Source: JBHHXR01 sp046757205 (GTDB taxonomy: Bacteria > Pseudomonadota > Alphaproteobacteria > Rhodobacterales > Rhodobacteraceae). From it: a stretch of DNA of 15,764 bases. This document shows, in pieces, positions 1-7,011 of this stretch. Within the stretch, counting starts at the first letter, position 1. Every line of letters begins with the position of its first letter. The position numbers were made by a program, and so were the translations under genes. The DNA lies in the NCBI GenBank assembly GCA_046757205.1, contig JBHHXR010000054.1, forward strand, positions 1 through 15,764, read 5' to 3'. Under the pieces are notes generated by a model, which saw only the letters and a program-made list of their open reading frames with translations, did no database searches and was not told the DNA's origin.

Positions 1-114
1 CCGCCCTGTGGTCGGTGCGACCCCTTTCATGAAGGTGATTCCGTCTTTGGGCATCGCGTTCTGGCCGCCAAATTCCGGGACCGAACGTCCGCAGGGCCGG
101 ATCCCCAGGGCGCG
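1..114. other. Left-edge sequence without a supported gene
   Basis: Downstream of the nsrR stop on the minus strand. A minus-strand frame is open from ATG 54 to the window edge (reads MPKDGITFMKGVAPTTGR) and could be the beginning of another gene, but it has no clear ribosome-binding site and is too short to identify. No terminator was recognised. Confidence 0.2.
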
Positions 115-546
115 TCAGGCCCGAGCTTTCAGGGCGTCCGAGCCGACCCGATAGGCGCAATCAGCGAGGGTCGTTCGGTTGAGTTCTTCCAGGAAACGCT
201 CCTGCGCCGCAACCAGATGCGGGATGAGCCGACAATTCAGTTTCAGCGTGCAGGCCCCGCCATCCGGACGAAAGCACTCCACCAGCACGGACCCCCGCTC
301 CAGATCCCTGACCACTTCGTCGATGCGAATTTCGCTGGCCGGTCTTGCCAGGCGTATGCCGCCGCCGCGCCCGCGCCTTGCTTCGACATATCCGGCTTTC
401 GACAATGATGTTACCACTTTGTTCAGGTGATGAAGCGAGACCGAAAAAGACAGCGCCAGTTCCCTGGTTGTGAAGCGGCGCTCGGGTTCTCCGGCCATGC
501 GCATCAAGACACGCAAGCCAAAGTCTGTGAAAGAGTTCAGGCGCAC
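115..546 (-). CDS. nsrR: Rrf2-family transcriptional regulator, NsrR-like nitric oxide sensor
   Basis: 143-residue protein closely resembling NsrR, a dimeric repressor whose iron-sulfur cluster reacts with nitric oxide and releases DNA. The N-terminus (LNSFTDFGLRVLM) and the winged-helix stretch ending RGRGGGIRLARPASEIRI (about residues 58-75) are typical of the family. Three cluster cysteines are present, C91, C99 and C105, and Asp8, the fourth ligand reported for [4Fe-4S] NsrR, is conserved. C130 is an extra cysteine. The start is GTG at 546 rather than ATG; an AAGGA element lies about 9 bases upstream. The gene follows nosX after 85 bases on the same strand, so it could be the last gene of the nos operon or have its own promoter. 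Its likely role is to couple NO level to nos or other denitrification genes; the targets are inferred. Another Rrf2 protein such as IscR or RirA is less likely given the sequence match. Confidence 0.88.
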   Translation of the reverse strand: MRLNSFTDFGLRVLMRMAGEPERRFTTRELALSFSVSLHHLNKVVTSLSKAGYVEARRGRGGGIRLARPASEIRIDEVVRDLERGSVLVECFRPDGGACTLKLNCRLIPHLVAAQERFLEELNRTTLADCAYRVGSDALKARA

Positions 547-631
547 GAGACAGGTTCCTTTTCCCGCATGTTGCCAGAATTCCGCTCCGGCAGGTATCCG
601 AAACCGAATACAATTCCCGCCCTTCCCGTCG

Positions 632-1570
632 TCAGACCAGAATCCTTTCCAGCCTTGTATCCCTCAAGCCGCCGAGCGCCGCACCGATCCGGTACCTGTC
701 CATCAGGCAGAACGCCGTGGACAGACCGTCGGCCAGCGCGGCCCGGGGGGCCGACACCGTGACCTGCCGCCAGAGGCCGCCGGGGAACCCGGTGCGCGGG
801 TCGAGGATGTGGCCGATCCTGCCATCGGGGTCCAGAATGGTGCCTGCCGGCGCCGATGTCGCAACGGCGCGGTCGCCGAGCGAAATCCTCTTCGGCGACA
901 CATGCCCGTCCGGGTCGGCGATGCCCACGCGCCAACGCTTGCCGTCGGGCCGGCGGCCGAGCGCGTGGATTTCGCCCATGTCGACAAGAACCCCCTTCAG
1001 CCCTTCGGTGCGCAGCATGTCGGCGATCCGGTCGGAAACATACCCCTGCGCAATACCGTTCAGGGTCAGCGCCATGCCCTCGCGGCGGAACCGGATCGCC
1101 GTGCCGTCAAATCGCACGCTCTCCCATCCGGTCAGGCGCCGCGCCGCAGCGATCGAAGCGGAATCCGGGAACTCGCCGCGGGCCGCCTTGGCGGCATAGA
1201 GCGACCACAGCGGCTGCACCGTGGGATCAAAGGCTCCATCGGTCAGCCGATGGAGCGTCGTTGAAAGCGACAGCACTTCCAGCAACTCGGCCGGCGGAAA
1301 GTCCACGCGGCCGTCGCGGTTGAGCCGGCTCAGCACCGAATCGGGGCGGTAGAGGCTGAAGATGTCCTCCAGCCGGTCCAGTTCGGCCTGAAAGCGGGAA
1401 AGCAGCGGAGCGGCTTCCCGCTGGCTGACCCCGGCGAGCACCATGCTGGCCCCTGCGCCAAGCGCGGTGCCGCGCCAGCGCGCAACCGGCAAGCCGGCGA
1501 ATGCGGCGCCGGGCATCGCCGCCACTGCCGCGGAAATGGTGATGAAACGCCTGCGCGTCAGCTTCGCCAT
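632..1570 (-). CDS. nosX: NosX, ApbE-family FAD:protein FMN transferase
   Basis: 312-residue periplasmic flavin transferase of the ApbE family. The N-terminus carries a twin-arginine signal (TRRRFITIS, residues 5-13, then a hydrophobic stretch ending AAFAG), so it is exported folded by Tat. ApbE features are visible: LNGIAQGY in the middle, VDMGEIHALG (the DMGE flavin/metal-binding motif) and GHILDPRTG towards the C-terminus. Family members use FAD to attach FMN covalently to a threonine of a target protein. Here the natural target is the FMN-binding domain of NosR, which has an SGAT motif. The ATG at 1570 has an AAGGA element about 9 bases upstream and starts 4 bases after the nosL stop, so the two are probably translationally coupled. 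The family assignment is firm; the NosR target is inferred from other nos systems. Confidence 0.95.
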   Translation of the reverse strand: MAKLTRRRFITISAAVAAMPGAAFAGLPVARWRGTALGAGASMVLAGVSQREAAPLLSRFQAELDRLEDIFSLYRPDSVLSRLNRDGRVDFPPAELLEVLSLSTTLHRLTDGAFDPTVQPLWSLYAAKAARGEFPDSASIAAARRLTGWESVRFDGTAIRFRREGMALTLNGIAQGYVSDRIADMLRTEGLKGVLVDMGEIHALGRRPDGKRWRVGIADPDGHVSPKRISLGDRAVATSAPAGTILDPDGRIGHILDPRTGFPGGLWRQVTVSAPRAALADGLSTAFCLMDRYRIGAALGGLRDTRLERILV

Positions 1571-1574
1571 GGTA

Positions 1575-2087
1575 TCAGGATCCTTCGCTGCCGGTGTGAT
1601 CGAATGCCCCGAGGACCGCGTCAGCCGGTATTTCGTCCAGCGTCATTACAGCGCCGCCATGCGCATCCGCGAAAGCGCGGGCAGCCGCCGCCGTGCCGAA
1701 CGGCGCCAGTTCGGGTGCGCCCATACCGCCCCTCACATCGGCGCCGACAACGAAATACGCGTCCGCCGCAAGAATCCAGTTTTCCGCGCCCGGGTCCTTC
1801 CAGCTTGGCGCCTTCGCCATGTCGCTGACGTAAAAGGCGGTCATTTCGGCGGTTTTCGCGGGGCTCTTGAGGTAGGCGACACCATCGCGCACCTGCGCGA
1901 AGAACAGCGGGTCGGGATAGCCCTCAAGATGGGCCTGCGCCTTCGGGCCGGGCATCTCGGCCACATTCATCTGGCAGAAAAAAGCGGTTGCTTCCTCGGA
2001 GATCGCGACCGGGCCGGGAATTTCTCCGGCAACATCCTCGCGGCAGGCCGCCAGCAGCACGAAAAGGAGAAGGGTGACGCTTCTCAT
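1575..2087 (-). CDS. nosL: NosL, copper-binding lipoprotein
   Basis: 170-residue predicted outer-membrane or periplasmic lipoprotein that delivers copper for maturation of the NosZ copper centre. The N-terminus is a lipoprotein signal: hydrophobic LLLFVLLAA followed by the lipobox cysteine C15. The mature part has the NosL signature FFCQMNVAEMPGPKAQ, with candidate copper ligands C38, M40 and M45, then conserved NWILAADAYFVVG and FGTAAAARAFA stretches. I chose the ATG at 2087, not longer upstream readings, because it places the signal peptide at the N-terminus and overlaps the nosY stop in an ATGA arrangement (4 bases), a classic sign of coupled translation. NosL works with the NosDFY complex encoded just upstream. 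Confidence 0.95.
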   Translation of the reverse strand: MRSVTLLLFVLLAACREDVAGEIPGPVAISEEATAFFCQMNVAEMPGPKAQAHLEGYPDPLFFAQVRDGVAYLKSPAKTAEMTAFYVSDMAKAPSWKDPGAENWILAADAYFVVGADVRGGMGAPELAPFGTAAAARAFADAHGGAVMTLDEIPADAVLGAFDHTGSEGS

Positions 2088-2908
2088 GGTTCCACCCCCG
2101 TCAATGCCAGCCGCGCGAGCGTCAGTACCGTCAGCGGCCAAGCCAGCAGGGATGCCGGAAATACCCAGGCGGGCAGTGCGCCCGTTGCGCCCGCAAGTCC
2201 GGTGGCAAGCGCCACGTCCCGCGCCGCGGAGAGGTTGAATATCCGGAACGCATCGGCGGGGTTTGCCGCCAGCAGCCAGGGAAAGACCTGGCGCGAAAAA
2301 CCGCCGCCGTCGTCCAGCACCAGCGCCGCCAGAAGCCCAAGATCGTAAAGAACGACGAAAACGACCCAGACACCGATGGCCATTCCGGCGGCGGCACCGG
2401 GACTGCGCGCCAGTGACGACAGCGCGTATCCGATGGCCAGAAAGCTTGCCCCCAGCACGACCGAACTCCATCCCAGCCGGAAGAGCGCCGCCAGGCTGTC
2501 GTTGCCGGCCCCGCCGACGGCCCAGGCCGCCGCCCCGGCAATGCCGAAGCCGGTGAAAACCGCGAACAGCAGGGCGCCGAGATGCGCCAGCATCTTGCCC
2601 AGCAGCAGCTCTCCGCGCGAGACGGGATAAGTCAGCAGCAGGGCCAGGCCGCCGCGCTCGATTTCTCCGGCGATGGCGTCGAACGACATCAGCAGGGCGA
2701 GAAGCGGCAGCAGATACACCGACAGCGTGGTCATCGAGGCAACGGATACCGTCAGCAGGTCAACGCCCAACGCGCCGGTCGGCGCCGACCCCGCAAAGGT
2801 CAGCGCCAGCGAGAACAGCACCATCAGCGAGGTGGCGATCAGTATCCAGCGGTTGCGCAGGGCGATGCGCAACTCGGTCCCGGCAACGGCCCGGATGCGC
2901 CCGATCAT
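2084..2908 (-). CDS. nosY: NosY, ABC transporter membrane subunit
   Basis: 274-residue polytopic membrane protein, the permease of the NosDFY ABC transporter required to build the CuZ centre of nitrous oxide reductase. The N-terminal helix (ELRIALRNRWILIATSLMVLFSLALTFAG) is followed by the ABC-2 type segment SFDAIAGEIERGGLALLLTYPVSRGELLLGK (about residues 75-105), the coupling region typical of NosY. About five or six hydrophobic segments follow, and a final one closes the protein. Its start ATG overlaps the nosF stop (ATGA) and its stop overlaps the nosL start, so nosF, nosY and nosL read as one coupled unit. The family and context leave little doubt. Confidence 0.95.
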   Translation of the reverse strand: MIGRIRAVAGTELRIALRNRWILIATSLMVLFSLALTFAGSAPTGALGVDLLTVSVASMTTLSVYLLPLLALLMSFDAIAGEIERGGLALLLTYPVSRGELLLGKMLAHLGALLFAVFTGFGIAGAAAWAVGGAGNDSLAALFRLGWSSVVLGASFLAIGYALSSLARSPGAAAGMAIGVWVVFVVLYDLGLLAALVLDDGGGFSRQVFPWLLAANPADAFRIFNLSAARDVALATGLAGATGALPAWVFPASLLAWPLTVLTLARLALTGVEP

Positions 2909-3807
2909 GACGCGTCCCTCCCTGCAGCGTAGAAACGGTAAAGGTCTTCCAGACTGGGCGGTATGACGTCCACGTCGCTGACCAGCCCGCCGAGCGCCGT
3001 GATCTCGCCCAGGCGCGACATCTTTTCATCCGGCCCGCAGCAGAGTTCCACGTGGCGGCAGTTGACTCTCTCGCCGTGCAATTCGGCCGCAACCCGGCCG
3101 GCGGCGTCGCTTGCCGTGGTTACGCGCAGCCGTATGGGCAGATGAGCCTTTCGGCGCAGATTGGCGAGGCTGTCCTCGGTCACCAGACGCCCGCCTCGCA
3201 GGATGGCGATGCGGTCGGTGCGCGCCTCCAGTTCCGTCAGGGCATGAGACGACACCAGCACCGCCGCGCCCGCCCGCGCCATGTCGTCGACGATGCCGTA
3301 GAAATCAACGCGCGAAATCGGATCGAGCCCGCTGGTCGGCTCGTCCAGCAGCACCAGCCTGGGCCGCCCGATCAGCGTCTGCGCCAGCCCGAGGCGTTGC
3401 CGCATCCCTTTGGAATAGGTGCCGATCCGGCACCCGGCGACCGTTTCCAGTCCGACCTTTTCAAGCAGCGGGTCAACAATGCGGGCAGGCTCCCCGGCAA
3501 GGCGGGCAAACAGGCGGAGTTGCTCGTGCCCGGTGAGGGATTTGTGGAAGGATACCGATTCCGGCAAGTAGGCCGACATTCGCCTCGCCATCGCATTCCC
3601 CGGAGCGGCCCCGAAGACGGAAATGCTGCCGCCGTCGATCGGCGTCAGTCCCAGGATCATGCGGATAAGCGTGGTCTTGCCCGCGCCGTTGTGGCCCAGC
3701 AGCGCCACCTTTTCGCCGGCACGCAGGGTCAGGCTGACATCGGCGACCATCCGCTGACCGGCGCGCAGCTTCACCGCATTGCGGATTTCCAGCGCCTCAG
3801 TTGCCAT
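2905..3807 (-). CDS. nosF: NosF, ABC transporter ATP-binding subunit
   Basis: 300-residue cytoplasmic ATPase that powers the NosDFY transporter. Walker A is GHNGAGKT (residues 38-45), the ABC signature YSKGMRQRLG (131-140) and Walker B LVLLDEP (151-157), followed by a LVSSHAL switch histidine. The Q-loop region reads SAYLPESVSFHKSLTG, where NosF proteins carry YLPE instead of the usual glutamine, so this is a family trait and not a defect. The ATG at 3807 has a GGGAGG ribosome-binding element about 7 bases upstream, inside the end of nosD; the genes overlap by 11 bases. What the complex moves (probably a sulfur species, by analogy with studied NosDFY) cannot be read from this sequence. Confidence 0.96.
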   Translation of the reverse strand: MATEALEIRNAVKLRAGQRMVADVSLTLRAGEKVALLGHNGAGKTTLIRMILGLTPIDGGSISVFGAAPGNAMARRMSAYLPESVSFHKSLTGHEQLRLFARLAGEPARIVDPLLEKVGLETVAGCRIGTYSKGMRQRLGLAQTLIGRPRLVLLDEPTSGLDPISRVDFYGIVDDMARAGAAVLVSSHALTELEARTDRIAILRGGRLVTEDSLANLRRKAHLPIRLRVTTASDAAGRVAAELHGERVNCRHVELCCGPDEKMSRLGEITALGGLVSDVDVIPPSLEDLYRFYAAGRDAS

Positions 3808-5098
3808 TTTTGACCTCCCAGTCCGGCACGCCGATGTTGACCGGCGCCATCAGGGGGCGTGAGTCGACGACCCCACCCGGCAGCAGCGCCGGGAACGCCG
3901 ATTGCGACCAGCGCACCAGCTGCACCGCGGGCGATCCCAGCAACAGCCGCGCGGCGGGCTGGGTCCAGAGCACCCGGTCGACCGCATCGTTGGGCCGGAA
4001 CGTACCCTCGGCCACGCCGTCGCCGTCGAGATCGTAGGCGGCGAAATCGCTCCAGTAGTTGCCGCGCCCCCCGGCGCTCCAGTCTATCCACTTCGTACCG
4101 ACGTATTTTACCTGCGTCCGGTTGCCGACAAAGGCGTTTCCGGTGACCGCGTTACGCTCGGAGCCGGCGGTGAAATGGATGCCGATGCCGCAACCTTCGA
4201 GCCGGTTGCCGCCTATCCGGTTCTTGTGGGCGTTATAGACGAAGATGCACTTCTCGCGCGCCCGGCGCACCAGATTGCCCGTGATCAGGCTGGAATTCGT
4301 GTAGTTGAGCATCACGCCATAGTCGCGGTCGTTCAGCGAAACGTTGCCGGTGACGGCGACATTGTCCGAAAACATCACCGCAAATCCGAGGTGATTTCCG
4401 ATCGAAAGATTTCCCGAGACCTCGCTGTCATTGGCATACATGTAATGGACCGCGAAGCGCAGATCGCGGAACCTGTTGTTGCGGAAAATGTCGTCGCGGC
4501 TGGTGTTGACGAAAATGCCGTCACGGCCATAGCGGATGTCGTTGCCTTCGACGACCAGCCCCGGCGCGTTCCAGACATAGATACCGTTGCCGCGGTCGTT
4601 CATCCGCTTGTCCTGCCGGCCGACAATGGTGTTTGCGCTGACAAGTGCCTGCTTCGCTCCGTGGACGTCGACGCCGACCAGATTTCCCTCCATCCGATTG
4701 CCCTCGACCCGGGCGCGGTCGGCCCCCTTGACCAGCTTCACGGCGGAATCCAGCGTCTTGTTCGAGGATCCGGAGCCGCTGATCCGAAGATTCCGAACGG
4801 TAACGTCCGGCGCGGTCACGGTGATGACGCTGCCGACACCGTTTCCCCGGATCACCGCCCGGCCGCCACCGTCGATGGTCAGTGGCCGGTCGATCACCAG
4901 CGGTCCGGCATACACGCCGGGCGCGAGGCGGAGGACATCCCCCGCCCCGGCCAGTTTCACAGCTTCCGCCAGCCCTCCCGGCGCCGGTTCGACCCGGCGT
5001 TCGGCCGCATCGGCGGCGTGGCTCGCCAGTGCCGTTGCCAGCGCCACAACGGCGCAGGCCGCAACATCGGCGAGCGAACGATAGCGCGAGCGGGTCAA
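3797..5098 (-). CDS. nosD: NosD, periplasmic copper-centre maturation protein
   Basis: 433-residue periplasmic beta-helix protein, the soluble partner of NosFY in assembling the CuZ centre of NosZ. After a signal peptide (hydrophobic VAACAVVALATALASHAADA) the protein is built of short parallel beta-helix repeats of the NosD/CASH type, seen as recurring GN-x(n)-G and N-x-I/F units (for example GNGIYVWNAPGLVVEGNDI and RDDIFRNNRFRDLRF). I chose a TTG start at 5098: an AAAGGAGG ribosome-binding sequence lies 6 bases upstream, the signal peptide then falls at the N-terminus, and a 20-base gap is left after the nosZ stop. The longer reading to an ATG at 5185 would overlap nosZ by 67 bases and add an unlikely arginine-rich leader. 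The stop overlaps nosF by 11 bases. Confidence 0.93.
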   Translation of the reverse strand: MTRSRYRSLADVAACAVVALATALASHAADAAERRVEPAPGGLAEAVKLAGAGDVLRLAPGVYAGPLVIDRPLTIDGGGRAVIRGNGVGSVITVTAPDVTVRNLRISGSGSSNKTLDSAVKLVKGADRARVEGNRMEGNLVGVDVHGAKQALVSANTIVGRQDKRMNDRGNGIYVWNAPGLVVEGNDIRYGRDGIFVNTSRDDIFRNNRFRDLRFAVHYMYANDSEVSGNLSIGNHLGFAVMFSDNVAVTGNVSLNDRDYGVMLNYTNSSLITGNLVRRAREKCIFVYNAHKNRIGGNRLEGCGIGIHFTAGSERNAVTGNAFVGNRTQVKYVGTKWIDWSAGGRGNYWSDFAAYDLDGDGVAEGTFRPNDAVDRVLWTQPAARLLLGSPAVQLVRWSQSAFPALLPGGVVDSRPLMAPVNIGVPDWEVKNGN

Positions 5099-5118
5099 CA
5101 GAAGCCTCCTTTCTCGCC
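5099..5118 (-). promoter_or_regulatory. Strong ribosome-binding site for nosD deciding a TTG start
   Basis: The 20 bases between the nosZ stop and nosD contain AAAGGAGG (minus strand), a near-perfect anti-16S match, 6 bases before TTG. This is the main reason for calling nosD from the rare TTG codon instead of an upstream ATG. Confidence 0.7.
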
Positions 5119-7011
5119 TTACGCCGGTTCGACCAGCATGCGGCCGCGCATTTCCATGTGCAATGCATGGCAGAACCACTGGCAATAGTACCAGTGAACG
5201 CCCGGCAGATCGGCCGTGAACGTCACCGACGAGGTCGCCTGCGGGCCGATTTCCATCGCGATGTTGTGGTTCGAGATGGTGAGACCGTGGGTCACGTCGT
5301 CGATATCGTCAAGGTTGGTGACGTATATCGTCACTTCGTCGCCCTGCCTGACGGTGAACTTTTCCAGCCCGAACACCGGCGCTATCGACGTCATGTAGAC
5401 GCGCACCTTGTTGCCGTCGCGGATCACCACGTCGTCGGCTTCGAGGTCCACGCCGTCGGCCTTGGCCTGCGCCACCGCATCCGCGAACATCGGGTCGTCG
5501 CGGGTCCAGAGGTTTTTCGGATTCACGATGTCGCGCCGCACGATGATGCAGTCATGCGGCTCGGCAAAGGTCGGTCCGTCGTGCACAACCTTCATGTCGT
5601 CGGAGGAAATGTCGATCAGCTGCTCGTTCTCGGGCTTCAGCGGGCCGACATTGATGAACCGGTCCTTCGAGAACTTGTTGAGCGAGACCAACCATTTGCC
5701 GTCGGCCTCCTTGGTCTCTCCCATGGACGAGTGGTTGTGGCCCGGCTGATACTGCACGTCGACCTTGGAGATGATCGGGTCCACGTCCTCGCCGGCATAG
5801 GCGCGGATGGCCTTGTCGATGTTCCACTTCACCACCTGGCTGTCGAGGAACAGCGTGGTGTAGCAGTTGCCCTTGCCGTCGAACGCGGTGTGGAGCGGGC
5901 CAAGGCCCAGTTCCGGTTCGGCGACCACCGCCGAGCGCGGGTCGATATCGCTCTCGAACAGCGCGTCCACCTTTTCGACGTCGATAACGGAAACAGTCGG
6001 CGACAGTTTGCCGGCGATCATCACGTGGCGCTTGTCGGGCGCGGTGTTGACGCCGTGCGGGCTGTTGGGGATCGGGATGTAGCGGGTGTATTTCGACCCT
6101 TTCCGGCCGTCCAGAACCGGCACGCCGTTCAACGTCTGGTAGTCACCGGCTTTCACCCCTTCCTCGATACGCTTGATGTTGAAGACCACCACGTGGTCCA
6201 TCTCGTTCGCCGTCATCTCGGCCAGGTTCACACCCATCTCCGAGTTGTAGCTGGAGGCGAAGGCGTATTTGCCCTGATAATCGGCGTCGCAGTTGTCGAG
6301 GTTGCCGTTGACGATCACCTGCCAGGCAACTTCCATGGTGTCGCCGTCGAGAGCCGTGAATATGTTCACGTACTGCGACGGGTCGTCGAGGATCTTGCCG
6401 TCGTTGACCAGCGGCGATTCGTGCTCGCCGTTGGCGAAGACGTAACCCGTGCGCGGATATTTCTGCGGCCGCAGCCCGTGGATGTCCTGCGCGTTCGGAA
6501 TCTGGACGATCTTGTCGCATTTCATGACATCGCAACGCACGCGCGCCACACGGGTGTTGGCCTTGTCGTTCATGAACAGGTAACGTCCGTCATAGGTGCC
6601 GTCGGTGAACGACATGTGCGGGTGGTGCAAGTCGCCCTGGTCGTAGGTGGCCATCCCGCGCTTGGCGAGAAATTCCCTGCTTTCGGGCAGCAGGCCCTCG
6701 GTCAGGATTTTCAGGCTCTCGTTGGTGATGCCCCAGCCCGTGGCCGAGCAGCGGTTGAACACCGGCACCCGCATCAGCTCGCGCATCGAGGGGAACCCGA
6801 GAATGCGCAACTCGCCGGTCTGGCCGGACGACCAGAAACCGTAGTACTCGTCCAGTTCACCCGGGGCGGTGTTGAAATCGGATGCGGCCGCGCGCGCGGC
6901 GCGGGCGCTGGCCAGCCAAGTGGCCGGTGTGGTCGCGACGAGGGCACCGGTTGCCGTGGCACCGAGCAATCCGCGCCGTGTCACGTTGAGTTGTTTTTTC
7001 TTCTCAGCCAT
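5119..7011 (-). CDS. nosZ: NosZ, nitrous oxide reductase (clade I, Tat-exported)
   Basis: 630-residue periplasmic copper enzyme reducing N2O to N2, the last step of denitrification. A twin-arginine signal (TRRGLLGATATG, residues 11-22) precedes the seven-bladed propeller. CuZ ligands are recognisable: H129 and H130 in DLHHPHMSF, and later histidines in SPHGVN, GPLHTAFD, GHNHSSMG and EPHDCII. The C-terminal cupredoxin domain carries the CuA motif C610-x-W612-x-C614-x3-H618-x2-M621. All key residues seem present, so the enzyme should be active. The Tat signal and the preceding nosR mark clade I. I start at ATG 7011, with GGAG 7 bases upstream, rather than at 7077, because the longer form adds a basic, proline-rich leader before the Tat signal. 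The start overlaps the end of nosR by 8 bases. Confidence 0.98.
   Translation of the reverse strand: MAEKKKQLNVTRRGLLGATATGALVATTPATWLASARAARAAASDFNTAPGELDEYYGFWSSGQTGELRILGFPSMRELMRVPVFNRCSATGWGITNESLKILTEGLLPESREFLAKRGMATYDQGDLHHPHMSFTDGTYDGRYLFMNDKANTRVARVRCDVMKCDKIVQIPNAQDIHGLRPQKYPRTGYVFANGEHESPLVNDGKILDDPSQYVNIFTALDGDTMEVAWQVIVNGNLDNCDADYQGKYAFASSYNSEMGVNLAEMTANEMDHVVVFNIKRIEEGVKAGDYQTLNGVPVLDGRKGSKYTRYIPIPNSPHGVNTAPDKRHVMIAGKLSPTVSVIDVEKVDALFESDIDPRSAVVAEPELGLGPLHTAFDGKGNCYTTLFLDSQVVKWNIDKAIRAYAGEDVDPIISKVDVQYQPGHNHSSMGETKEADGKWLVSLNKFSKDRFINVGPLKPENEQLIDISSDDMKVVHDGPTFAEPHDCIIVRRDIVNPKNLWTRDDPMFADAVAQAKADGVDLEADDVVIRDGNKVRVYMTSIAPVFGLEKFTVRQGDEVTIYVTNLDDIDDVTHGLTISNHNIAMEIGPQATSSVTFTADLPGVHWYYCQWFCHALHMEMRGRMLVEPA

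Noticed and set aside
5099..5185. Upstream ATG start for nosD
   Set aside because: It overlaps the CuA-coding end of nosZ and buries the signal peptide; TTG 5098 has an excellent ribosome-binding site.
3902..5188. Plus-strand open frame of 428 codons opposite nosD
   Set aside because: Antisense shadow of nosD with no recognisable domain.
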